NCBI GenBank assembly: GCA_003141335.1
Contig: PLLR01000026.1
Span: 21,695 to 68,633 of the forward strand
Origin: Methanoregula sp.
Lineage (GTDB): Archaea > Halobacteriota > Methanomicrobia > Methanomicrobiales > Methanospirillaceae
Direction: 5' to 3'
DNA: 46,939 nucleotides
Below the pieces are notes generated by a model. It saw only the letters and a list, made by a program, of their open reading frames with translations, searched no databases and had not been told where the DNA came from. The position numbers were made by a program, and so were the translations under genes. Below are positions 8,350-16,647 of the stretch, piece after piece (positions within the stretch are counted from its first letter, which is position 1; every line of letters starts with the position of its first letter).

Positions 8350-8424
8350 ATAAGAAAAATTCAGGAAGAATCTGACTGCCTGCAAGGGGGTTTCCCAGAT
8401 GCAATTTTTTTACGGTGAGTTCAC

Positions 8425-8811
8425 TCAATCTTTTGCTTTCAGAACAATCCAATTCTTCTCACCAGCTTTTTTGAACCGGAGGAGGACGTACTTTCCTGAA
8501 AATTTCGTCCCATGAAGGATGACTTCAATCCGGTCACCGCTCCAGATCAATGGTTCACAGGTTCCGGTATCGCGTATTTTCACGTCACCGGCACCATACT
8601 CACCTTCCGGTATTGTGCCTTCAAAACCGATATACTCAATCGGGTGATCTTCCACCGCGATTGCAAGTCGTCGTTCACCGGACTTTTCCGGTAATCCCTT
8701 AGGCACCGCCCAGCTCTTCAGCACTCCTTCACGCTCAAACCGTAGATCGAAGTGATGGTGTTTTGAGAAATGTTCGTGGAGGACAAAGCGGGGGTTCTGA
8801 TTACCGGTCAT
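8425..8811 (-). CDS. Stand-alone LigD-type 3'-phosphoesterase
   Basis: The 128-aa protein is a complete phosphoesterase (PE) domain, as at the N-terminus of bacterial LigD. It shows RFVLHEHFSKHHHFDLRFE with the catalytic His and Asp, SWAVPKGLP, the HPIEYIGFEGTIPEGEYG loop and a C-terminal W-I-V-L-K-A-K-D. PE domains trim 3'-phosphates and ribonucleotides from DNA ends; archaeal single-domain forms exist. No ligase or primase domain is attached. It starts inside the stop of thiE (ATGA overlap), so it is expressed with thiamine genes, which is odd for a repair enzyme. Confidence 0.9.
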   Translation of the reverse strand: MTGNQNPRFVLHEHFSKHHHFDLRFEREGVLKSWAVPKGLPEKSGERRLAIAVEDHPIEYIGFEGTIPEGEYGAGDVKIRDTGTCEPLIWSGDRIEVILHGTKFSGKYVLLRFKKAGEKNWIVLKAKD

Positions 8812-9446
8812 GATCTCATTTTCTCCCTGCTGTCAGTGACCAGCTTCCTGAGTTCCCGTACTGCGGCTGTGATATCCGGACTCCCCACCACAACAGATAT
8901 CACCGCCACACCATCCGCTCCTGCCGCTATGACATCGCGCACATTGTCCCGGTTAATCCCACCAATAGCAATGACAGGTACAGATACGTTCCGCCGGATT
9001 TCCTGCAGTACACCAAGACCGCGACCGGTTCCTGCATTGTTCTTTGACGCAGTGGAAAATACCGGGCTAAGGGCGAGGTAGTCCGCCCCTTCCTGTTCTG
9101 CTATGACCGCCTCATCAACAGTCCCCACTGAGACTCCGATGATGAACCCGGGAGGTGCGATCTGCCGGGCAACTCCTACACGGATGTCGTCCTGACCGAG
9201 ATGAACACCATCTGCATCGCAGGCAAGCGCCACGTCAAGACGATCATTGACGATGAACAGCGTCCCGGTTTTTCGGGTAATCTCGCGGAGAGTCCATCCG
9301 ATCCGATTGAGCTCCGGACACCCGCACACCTTGTCTCTTAACTGGATCACATCTGCACCACCGGCGATTGCCCGCCGTGCTATCTCAGCATGGGGCAGAC
9401 CACCTGCTATCGCCTCATCGGTAATGACATACAGGTCGTACTTCAT
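8808..9446 (-). CDS. thiE: Thiamine-phosphate synthase
   Basis: A 212-aa TIM-barrel enzyme joining hydroxymethylpyrimidine diphosphate and thiazole phosphate. Visible family motifs are VIQLRDK (strand 2), FIVNDRLDVAL with the Mg-binding Asp, DGVHLGQDD, LSPVFSTASK and the phosphate-binding AIGGINRDN. It lies 10 nt after thiM and overlaps the phosphoesterase gene by 4 nt. Confidence 0.95.
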   Translation of the reverse strand: MKYDLYVITDEAIAGGLPHAEIARRAIAGGADVIQLRDKVCGCPELNRIGWTLREITRKTGTLFIVNDRLDVALACDADGVHLGQDDIRVGVARQIAPPGFIIGVSVGTVDEAVIAEQEGADYLALSPVFSTASKNNAGTGRGLGVLQEIRRNVSVPVIAIGGINRDNVRDVIAAGADGVAVISVVVGSPDITAAVRELRKLVTDSREKMRS

Positions 9447-9456
9447 GATACAACGA

Positions 9457-10257
9457 TTATCGTATACTTATCCTGGCACCAGATGCAAGATCCTCAGGTT
9501 TCAATGCAGCCATTTCATCGAACAATGCGATCTTAAACGAATATGGACCCCGTGCACCTGCAGCTGCTTTCTCACCCGCGATCCCAAATGCTGCAAGGGC
9601 TGCTGCTGATGCGATGACGGGATCATCAGCTACTGCAGCAAATGCCCCTGTTACGGATGCTGCCATACAACCGGTACCGGAAATACTGCCCATCATCGGA
9701 TGACCATTTTCAACAAGAAGAATGCGTTTGCCATCGGTTACAATATCAGTTGCACCGCTGATGACTACCGTCAAACCTGCCCGTTTTGAATAGTGTTGGG
9801 CTATCTTTACCAGATCTCCGGTTACCCCGTGAGAATCCACTCCTCTCACGTTTGCTTCTGCACCGGCAAGAATCCCAATCTCTCCTGCATTACCCTTGAG
9901 AATCGTGATCTTCAGTTCATCAAGCAAACGCTGTGCACTATCGGTCCTGAACCGGGTCGCACCAGCTCCTACGGGATCAAGAATAATCGGGATCCGCCGA
10001 TCGTTTGCCATCCCTCCCGCAAGCAACATGGATTCTATCTGTCCTTTGTTGAGCGTACCGATATTGAGGACAAGGGCACCGGCGAATGTGACCATCTCAC
10101 AAACCTCCTCTGGAGCATCCGCCATGACTGGCGCGGCACCTAAAGAGATCGTGATATTGGCACAGTCATTGACCGTGACATAATTGGTGATATGGTGGAC
10201 GAGCGGGCGCTTCTCCCGCACAAGGGCGAACAGATCAGAGATTGCTTTGTTTTTCAT
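9457..10257 (-). CDS. thiM: Hydroxyethylthiazole kinase
   Basis: A 266-aa ribokinase-like enzyme that phosphorylates the thiazole moiety for thiamine salvage. It has the starting [38 protein letters not shown] and the [14 protein letters not shown] active-site motif with the catalytic Cys that is typical of ThiM. It is the first gene of a thiM-thiE-phosphoesterase operon. The 141 nt upstream show no fold resembling a TPP riboswitch, so control is probably at the promoter. Confidence 0.95.
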   Translation of the reverse strand: MKNKAISDLFALVREKRPLVHHITNYVTVNDCANITISLGAAPVMADAPEEVCEMVTFAGALVLNIGTLNKGQIESMLLAGGMANDRRIPIILDPVGAGATRFRTDSAQRLLDELKITILKGNAGEIGILAGAEANVRGVDSHGVTGDLVKIAQHYSKRAGLTVVISGATDIVTDGKRILLVENGHPMMGSISGTGCMAASVTGAFAAVADDPVIASAAALAAFGIAGEKAAAGARGPYSFKIALFDEMAALKPEDLASGARISIR

Positions 10258-10398
10258 CGGGATTCTCCAGTATTTTAAATTTTATTATGTGTGAAGGGAA
10301 ATCAAAGAATATTTTTGAGGGGGGATTATTAAATTGTTCCAGCGCCAGGTGCAGGGACATAAGGAAAACCAGTGTAGTGATTTGACACCGTGTTCCGG

Positions 10399-13041
10399 TC
10401 ACCGCGTGAGTTCCTGGAGTGTCGCGATGAGCATATCAATTTCGTGCTCTGTGGTATAGAGCGCAAGACTCGCCCGCACGGTTCCTTCAGATAATCCGAG
10501 CTGTTCCATAAGCGGCTGGCAGCAGTGGTGCCCGGATCGCACCATGATGTCCGCAGACTCATCGAGCTGCTGCGCAACTTCATGCGGATGGATTCCATCT
10601 ATGGTGAACGAGACAACACCGATGCGGGGAACTGGTTTTTCAGGTGCATAGACATGAACCCGTTTGATCTGGGCAAGCCCGTCAATCAACCGTTCTGTAA
10701 GCGCTTCTTCGTAGATCTGGATCTTTTCCATGCCAATTTTCTGGAGATACTCAGCAGCAACTCCAAGACCGATTCCCCCGCCAATGTTGGGAGTTCCGGC
10801 TTCGTATTTCTGGTAGCCTTCTGCGGTTGTGAAGCCCGTCCCGGTAACCGTTTCGACCATCCCACCACCGTATTGTACTGGTTCAAGCACAGGCTTTTTC
10901 ATCCAGAGGACACCGGTACCGGTAGGCCCGAGCATCTTATGACCGGAAAAAGCAAAAAAGTCACAGCCCAGACGGGCAACATTGACCGGCATGTGAGGTA
11001 CTGATTGGGCGCCATCAACCAGCAGCAGGAGGCCCTTTTCATGGCAGATCTCTGCAATTTCTGAAATCGGTGTAACCACACCGGTAACGTTCGAAGCATG
11101 AGAAATTGCGATGAGCCGGGTGGATGGTGTGATTGCACTTTTCAGTGCATCAAGGTCAATTGAATAGTCGGCGTTAATACCGATGACATCCAGCCCCACA
11201 CCCTGTCTGGCGAGATTCCTCCACGGCAGCAGGTTTGAGTGATGCTCGACAATGGTAGTGATTACACGGTCTCCGGATTTCCAGACAAGCCCCTGCGCAA
11301 CCATGTTGATTGCTTCAGTGGTATTTTTGGTAAAAACCGTGACTCCATCGTTACCTCCAATGAACTGCGCGACTTTGTCGTGGGCGTGCCAGTAACGCTG
11401 TGAGGCAATCTGGGTGAAACGATGTATACCCCTTCCGACATTTGCACGATAGCGGTGTTCAAACTCGACCATTGCTTCAATAACAGGCTCTGGGGAAAAG
11501 CTTGTTGCTGCGTTGTCGAGGTAAATGATGTCTCCGAGAATCGGGAAATCCTTACGGATCTCGTTAACCGCAAATCCTGTAACATCCTGTTTTTTCATTT
11601 TCGTTTCCATACTTTTTCCTGCCTTCTTTTCAACCGTCACCCGAGGTACCCGTACCGGCCCAACCCGCAACGTATAATCATCATTGATGAGGATGCCCCT
11701 TGATTTGCACAATTCTCTCATCTTCGGGGGCAATGCACGCCAACGCCAGAGACCCCATGTACAAAAAGCCCCCGGAAGTCCTTTTTTATCTGCCCATGTT
11801 TCGAGGAATGCATCCCAACGCCTGGCAAACTCTGGCTGAATAATCCGGAGTTCTTCATACTCGCTTTCAAGCATCGCGGGGCAAAGGTAGCACCCGATGC
11901 GTTCAAGCCCTTTATCGTAGAGCGGATTAATTTCCGCCTTCTGCCACCAGAGGTAGAGGAACACCTCAAGCGCCCGCCAGTTCCTTATCGGGGAGAGGTT
12001 GAGCTGAAGCGGATTGGCCGGGTTCTGGCTCGTCTCGTCAAGGTCAGCCCGGTTCCATGATTCATACCAGCGGTTCCCCTGCACGGTGACACAAGGCCCA
12101 ACCCCGGCAAGGTAGATCTTAAGCGGGTGTAATTTCAGCAGTTTGCAGCACCATCGATTATCCTTTCCTGGCGGGCCCGCCTTCTCCACTGCCTGCCAGA
12201 AGTCTCCTGCTTTCTGGATGACCTCGACTCCCTGAGATTGTACGAATGCCACAGTTTCGGGAAATTCGATACCGGTGTCAATGAAGAACGCTTTAGTCAC
12301 GCCGGCTTTTCGCGCAAGATGGAGAACTGCGGTGCTGTCCTTACCCCCGGAGAACGAGACATTTGCAGTCGGTCGGTCATTGATGTGCTGTTTAATGGTA
12401 CGAATTGCATTCCGTTCCAGGTTTTTAAGGTGATACCGATTCTTTTCGATTGCCACATCCCAGCCGGGATTTGGCGGTGTTCGGGGAACAACGGCAATGA
12501 GCTCTTTGACTTTAATCGAGCCATCTTTGACCATACCGGTCCCGAACCGGTTTTTATATTTCACAATCACCATGCCGTCAGGAGCCGGGATTTTGAGGGG
12601 GATCCTTTTACCACCAATCCGTCCCTGTTCTTTCCTGGCATCGGTCTGGAGGTCGAGATCCACGATACCCTGCTTTACATGCGGCAGGATATACGGGAGC
12701 GCTTCCGGCGCGATATCAAGACTGAATTTTCTCGTTACAGGATCAAATGTGAGCCAGCCGAACCGTTCGCCGTGCATGATCACCAGATCCGCACGATCAA
12801 CACCGCCGGTTTTGTTCAGGAGAAGAATTTTTGCGAGCGGGACGGTGCCAAACCGCTCGCACACAAGTTTTTTGATACGGGCATCGTCCGCTGCAAGTGC
12901 CGGGCGTACGTCATAGGGCTGGAGGAGCTCGATCTTTTTCCCCTCCTTGCCACATGCACAGCTCTTTGCAATCAGCGGGACATTGCAGTTCTCGCACCAG
13001 TAGAGGATCTTTTTTACCGGCGGCTCGCGTAACACACACAT
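10399..13041 (-). CDS. PAPS-reductase-like / SufS-type cysteine desulfurase fusion
   Basis: One 880-aa frame joins two sulfur enzymes. Residues ~14-31 form a zinc ribbon (CENC and CACG), ~140-190 a PUA-like domain, and ~225-400 a PAPS-reductase-like adenylyl domain with the PP-loop SFSGGKDS (229-236). A WCC pair and CYLC around 297 and 390 may bind an Fe-S cluster. From ~residue 490 a full SufS-type desulfurase follows, with DNAATS, the PLP Lys in SGHK (about 702) and the catalytic Cys of RSGHHC (about 840). The desulfurase part would release sulfane sulfur; the PP-loop part may use it or reduce an oxidised sulfur compound. The Met codons after residue 475 could also allow internal initiation. 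No frameshift is visible. Confidence 0.9.
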   Translation of the reverse strand: MCVLREPPVKKILYWCENCNVPLIAKSCACGKEGKKIELLQPYDVRPALAADDARIKKLVCERFGTVPLAKILLLNKTGGVDRADLVIMHGERFGWLTFDPVTRKFSLDIAPEALPYILPHVKQGIVDLDLQTDARKEQGRIGGKRIPLKIPAPDGMVIVKYKNRFGTGMVKDGSIKVKELIAVVPRTPPNPGWDVAIEKNRYHLKNLERNAIRTIKQHINDRPTANVSFSGGKDSTAVLHLARKAGVTKAFFIDTGIEFPETVAFVQSQGVEVIQKAGDFWQAVEKAGPPGKDNRWCCKLLKLHPLKIYLAGVGPCVTVQGNRWYESWNRADLDETSQNPANPLQLNLSPIRNWRALEVFLYLWWQKAEINPLYDKGLERIGCYLCPAMLESEYEELRIIQPEFARRWDAFLETWADKKGLPGAFCTWGLWRWRALPPKMRELCKSRGILINDDYTLRVGPVRVPRVTVEKKAGKSMETKMKKQDVTGFAVNEIRKDFPILGDIIYLDNAATSFSPEPVIEAMVEFEHRYRANVGRGIHRFTQIASQRYWHAHDKVAQFIGGNDGVTVFTKNTTEAINMVAQGLVWKSGDRVITTIVEHHSNLLPWRNLARQGVGLDVIGINADYSIDLDALKSAITPSTRLIAISHASNVTGVVTPISEIAEICHEKGLLLLVDGAQSVPHMPVNVARLGCDFFAFSGHKMLGPTGTGVLWMKKPVLEPVQYGGGMVETVTGTGFTTAEGYQKYEAGTPNIGGGIGLGVAAEYLQKIGMEKIQIYEEALTERLIDGLAQIKRVHVYAPEKPVPRIGVVSFTIDGIHPHEVAQQLDESADIMVRSGHHCCQPLMEQLGLSEGTVRASLALYTTEHEIDMLIATLQELTR

Positions 13042-13209
13042 TGATTGCGCGCTTCAGGAGATAAGAGAAACGATCGGGGAAGATTTTCCGTTGGGGGATT
13101 CTCACCCGAATAATGAATCACGGAATATGAACAACGATCTGCACCGGGAGATTTTTTGACGCTAAAGTATATACGAATGGAATCCTGAAGGAAGATTGGT
13201 GAAGGTACC

Positions 13210-13614
13210 ATGGTGAAATTAACCGCAGAGATGAAAGAGGCATTCAGGAAGATGAAGATTTTCCCGGTTGCCACTGCAACAAAGGATGGGACGCCAAACG
13301 TAATCCCCCTCGGGATTGCCGAGCTCGTGAGCGATGACACTGTCTGGTTTGTGGACAATTATATGAACAAGACGCTTTCCAACCTGAGAACCAATCCCAG
13401 GATCGCGTTTTATCTCTGGGGGCCGGAGATCAAGGGTTGTTACCAGGTCAAGGGTGTGGCTGCTATCAAGACAAGCGGCAAAGAGTACGAGGAGATGAAG
13501 GCAAAGATGAACATAAAGAATCCGGCGCTCCCGGCACGTTCCCTCGTCGTCGTGAAGATCACAGAGATCTTCGAATGCAAGCCCGGCCCGACAGCAGGTG
13601 CAAAAATTCTCTGA
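13210..13614 (+). CDS. Pyridoxamine-5'-phosphate-oxidase-like flavoprotein
   Basis: The 134-aa protein is a split-barrel FMN-binding domain. It opens with FPVATATKDGTPNVIPLG, then DDTVWFVDNYMNKTLSNLRTNP, and ends with a basic Y-Q-V-K-G barrel strand. Members reduce or bind F420 or FMN; the small methanogen ones are mostly uncharacterised. A GGTGAAGG site precedes the ATG. It is single, convergent with the DUF169 gene, and its transcript likely ends in the T-rich run at 13615-13630. Confidence 0.85.
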   Translation: MVKLTAEMKEAFRKMKIFPVATATKDGTPNVIPLGIAELVSDDTVWFVDNYMNKTLSNLRTNPRIAFYLWGPEIKGCYQVKGVAAIKTSGKEYEEMKAKMNIKNPALPARSLVVVKITEIFECKPGPTAGAKIL

Positions 13615-13632
13615 TCTTTTTATTTTTTATTC
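13615..13632 (+). terminator. T-rich terminator
   Basis: The stretch CTTTTTATTTTTTATT directly after the stop codon is the kind of oligo-T end at which archaeal RNA polymerase stops. Confidence 0.45.
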
Positions 13633-13759
13633 GCTAACCGTTAGGCAATACGAGGGATTTTTCGGGGCTCTGCCGGTCGATCGGTTCATAGTATAACGTA
13701 ATGAATACCCGATGAAATCCAAAAAAAATATCGTAGATTGACTGCTTTTACTTCGACTT

Positions 13760-14485
13760 TTACTTCAAACCGGGCTTTGAACCCGGAGCAGCTGCTACCA
13801 CTTTGAGCGATTCGGTAATTTCGGGGAGTAATTCAGCCGGTATCCCGATCACCATATCTCCATCGTCTATACCGGAAAACTTCCGTGAGCCATCGCATCC
13901 CAGTGAGAAGTTCACCTGCCCGTTTAAGTATGTCTGGGCGCATGCATCGGAACATACCGACTGGATCCCAGCAAATTCCGCGTTGATCCGCCCGCCAACC
14001 CGGAACAACACGCTTTGGGCGAATTTCAGCATCGCCCACGGACTCGCAACAATAAGGACAACCTGCGGATCAAACGGTGTCTTCTCCAAGGGGGCATAGA
14101 GTGTGGCATACGTTTCAAGGGTCTTGAGGTGTGGAACGCGGTCGATGGTCCGCTTACAAGCAGCGGAACTTTCGAATTTTCCCAGTTTAAAGTAAAAGTC
14201 ACCTGTCTTCAGGCTGTCGGTTATTTCCCTGAGACCCAGCGCCCATGCACCACCATTGCATTCATGCTTGCCGGCCGTTGAAAAAAAGATCCGCCCTTCT
14301 TTGCGCGCCAGGCCAACCATGGAGCAGTGCCGGATGGTCTTGTCGAGCTCCTGCATTCCTGCGGGAATGTCTTCTTTCTTTGTCGCAAACCTGAATGCCA
14401 CGGGGGATCCGGAAAGCTTCAGGTATTTTTTCAGGGTCTCGGATGCCTCAGCATAATTGATCGGGATTTTCATAGCTGTTGTCAT
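13760..14485 (-). CDS. DUF169 family protein
   Basis: A 241-aa protein of the DUF169 type common in methanogens: GSPVAFRF near the start, a Cys in RHCSMVGLARKEG, HECNGGAWALGL, CKRTIDRVPHL and the late IQSVCSDACAQTY. The repeated Cys suggest metal or thiol chemistry, but the function is unknown. ATG 14485 has a GAGGTT site six bases upstream and is preferred over the second ATG four codons in. Confidence 0.85.
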   Translation of the reverse strand: MTTAMKIPINYAEASETLKKYLKLSGSPVAFRFATKKEDIPAGMQELDKTIRHCSMVGLARKEGRIFFSTAGKHECNGGAWALGLREITDSLKTGDFYFKLGKFESSAACKRTIDRVPHLKTLETYATLYAPLEKTPFDPQVVLIVASPWAMLKFAQSVLFRVGGRINAEFAGIQSVCSDACAQTYLNGQVNFSLGCDGSRKFSGIDDGDMVIGIPAELLPEITESLKVVAAAPGSKPGLK

Positions 14486-14630
14486 ACGCTTAACCTCAAA
14501 CGTCCTCTGCGTAAAGGATTCTACATCTAGACCATGTGACGGGAATTATTTAAACATAGTGACTGTTCCGGAAAGGTTTTTTTAAGATTGCCTTCCGGCC
14601 TTTGTGGGCAGGTCAGGAATTCACAGGAGG

Positions 14631-14849
14631 TTACTCTCGAATACTGATAATTTGCACCGGGCAGAGATCTGAAGATTCCTGTGCACAGGCTTCAAGCTCC
14701 TCTGTGGGTGTTCCCTCAGCAATATTGCCATTAATCCGGTATTTTTCGATGATCCGGCTGAAAGAGTCATCCGGGTCCTGCTCAAACAATCGCGGGCAGG
14801 TTTCCCAGCATGAACCGCAGCTCACACAGGTCGCACGTTCAATAATCAC
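14631..14849 (-). CDS. Single-cluster 4Fe-4S ferredoxin
   Basis: A 72-aa ferredoxin starting with GTG 14849 (GGAGA lies 13 nt upstream). Ligands are C8, C11 and C14 of CVSCGSC plus the late Cys of DLCPVQII; C18 and one more Cys are extra. The linker with EQDPDDSFSRIIEKY is longer than in clostridial 2[4Fe-4S] forms and fits the one-cluster archaeal type. It is monocistronic, so its electron partner is not shown by context. Confidence 0.85.
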   Translation of the reverse strand: MIIERATCVSCGSCWETCPRLFEQDPDDSFSRIIEKYRINGNIAEGTPTEELEACAQESSDLCPVQIISIRE

Positions 14850-15028
14850 GTTCAGGGGTATTCTCCTTGATTACTGGTGCATAGTAAAGCCGATACAATA
14901 TAGATATCTGTCATACTGACAAGCTGTCTTTTTGTGAAGCGGGTAACATTACTACACTGCGGATTTTAGCACCCGAACTGGTGCAAACCCTCACATCTCC
15001 ACAATGATAGAGATCTTCAGGTGAGCGA
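14850..15028. promoter_or_regulatory. Divergent promoter region
   Basis: This 179-nt gap separates the ferredoxin and the DUF4013 gene. ATACAATATAGATATC around 14892-14907 is AT-rich and may hold the TATA boxes. No longer repeat is seen. Confidence 0.3.
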
Positions 15029-15760
15029 ATGGATTTTGGAACGATGCTGGATGATGCCTTTGCTTATACAAAGCAGGGTGTTTTTGAAAATGCGAACAGA
15101 TGGCTAAAACTGATCATTGCGATCCTATGCCTGGGTATTCCCATGAACGGATATGTCATGCGGATTTACCGGGGTGAACACCCTGCACCGGAGGTTGATA
15201 ACTGGGGAACCCTGTTCGTTGACGGCCTGAAGCTGATGATTGTTGGACTCATCTATACGATCCCTGTTTTTATCATCTGGGCGATTGCGTATGGCAGTAT
15301 ATTCCTAGCGGTATTGTCAGGTAGTACTGGTCATATGGACTCCGCCATGGTGTCAGGATGGACACCCCACATTGGGCTTGTGCTGCTCATGTATCTGGTT
15401 GAGATCGTTCTCGGGCTGATTGTACCCGTTGCATCCATCCGGTTTGCCAGAACCAATAATTTTTCAGAAGCCTTCAACTTCAGTGCAATCCTTGCAACCA
15501 TTAAGAAAATCGGCTGGATCAACTATATCCTTGCTCTCGTCCTTATTGCGCTGATTATCGGAATTCCGATCGCAATCCTTGTCTTTGGTTTCATCCTGCT
15601 GGGGGGGATCATAATGTTCATGTTCAAAGTCAGCACCATTGCAATCCTCGGCTTTATTATCGCACTGGTCATCATAATCCTGACCCTGGCACCGCTTTTT
15701 ACCGTCTTCCAGGCCCGGTATATGACACGGGTGTATGACAGCGCTGTACCTGAAGGATAA
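15029..15760 (+). CDS. DUF4013 membrane protein
   Basis: The 243-aa product begins with DFGTMLDDAFAYTKQGVF and the conserved GYVMRIYRG of DUF4013, followed by about five or six hydrophobic segments and a final TVFQARYMTRVYD. Members are common in methanogens, often in several copies, with unknown role. It is a single gene; T-rich sequence at 15761-15781 likely terminates it. Confidence 0.8.
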   Translation: MDFGTMLDDAFAYTKQGVFENANRWLKLIIAILCLGIPMNGYVMRIYRGEHPAPEVDNWGTLFVDGLKLMIVGLIYTIPVFIIWAIAYGSIFLAVLSGSTGHMDSAMVSGWTPHIGLVLLMYLVEIVLGLIVPVASIRFARTNNFSEAFNFSAILATIKKIGWINYILALVLIALIIGIPIAILVFGFILLGGIIMFMFKVSTIAILGFIIALVIIILTLAPLFTVFQARYMTRVYDSAVPEG

Positions 15761-15781
15761 TTTTTTTAAACAGTTTTTTTT
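15761..15781 (+). terminator. T-rich terminator
   Basis: Two T runs (TTTTTTT and TTTTTTTT) separated by AAACAG follow the DUF4013 stop, in a short convergent gap before fwdC. Confidence 0.45.
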
Positions 15782-15876
15782 GATAACCATTCTGGCAATA
15801 ATCACAAAACCGTTATTGGATCATCCTTTTGTATGTACCCAGGACTCCACCAGAGCGTTGCCGTCTTACCCGGGGA

Positions 15877-16647
15877 TTATACTGCACCGGGATTTTTTAT
15901 CATCAATGTACCTTTCCCCCGGTTTGCTACGTCGCCTTTGTACACATCTGCGGTGATCTTCCATTCAGGAAGCACCCGCTTGTCGATCTTTTCAAATGTG
16001 GGAATCATGTCATGAACCGTTCCAAGAATCACGCATGAACCCTCCTTCATGTTCGCGCAGGGACGGGTGGCATCCCCTTCGATAGTCAGCTGTCCACCCC
16101 GCATCTCTACACCGGGGAAATCTCCGGTGCTGCCATGGATATGCACCTCACCACCTGCAAGATATTCAGCACAGAAATCTCCGGCATTACCAAACACCTC
16201 CACTTTACCTCCCTGCATCCCTTTCTTCTCACCCCGGTATCCTGTTGCACAATAATGGCCGGCATTGCCCCGGCAGAGAATCGTCCCGCCCCGCATTTCG
16301 CGCCCGAGCCACGAATCGGCATTGCCAAGGATCTCGATCGTCCCGCCGCTCATGAAGTTCCCGCAGTGCATGCCGATGTCCCCTTCAATCACGATATTGC
16401 CGGTGTCCATGTATTCCCCGACGCGCTTTATCCGCGAAGTATCTCCTTTGAGCACAACTTCGATATTTTCCGGGGAGACGGCTGTCCCTTCGACAAAGAT
16501 CCAGAATAGTTCGGAGAGCGTGCGTTCCTTGTTACCCTCGAACACCACAAGGTCTGTACCTTTCAGGAAATTGCGGGGGATAATCGCTTCTGCTTCGATC
16601 GGGAGGTTGGGCTTACTGCGCACCTTGCTCTCGAGGATCACTCTCAT
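15877..16647 (-). CDS. fwdC: Formylmethanofuran dehydrogenase subunit C
   Basis: The 256-aa subunit is a beta-helix built of G-x-x-x-x-G-x-(V/I)-x-I-x-G-N-A repeats, as in the GltS alpha-subunit C-terminal domain, and packs FwdA and FwdB together in the known complex structure. Start ATG 16647 (MRVILESK) overlaps the fwdA stop by ATGA and has GGAGG upstream; an earlier in-frame start at 16671 lies inside fwdA. It is the last gene of the long hydrogenase-fwd unit. Confidence 0.95.
   Translation of the reverse strand: MRVILESKVRSKPNLPIEAEAIIPRNFLKGTDLVVFEGNKERTLSELFWIFVEGTAVSPENIEVVLKGDTSRIKRVGEYMDTGNIVIEGDIGMHCGNFMSGGTIEILGNADSWLGREMRGGTILCRGNAGHYCATGYRGEKKGMQGGKVEVFGNAGDFCAEYLAGGEVHIHGSTGDFPGVEMRGGQLTIEGDATRPCANMKEGSCVILGTVHDMIPTFEKIDKRVLPEWKITADVYKGDVANRGKGTLMIKNPGAV

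Noticed and set aside
10258-10398. TPP riboswitch before thiM
   Set aside because: No match to the conserved CUGAGA and ACCUGA parts or to the fold in the leader.
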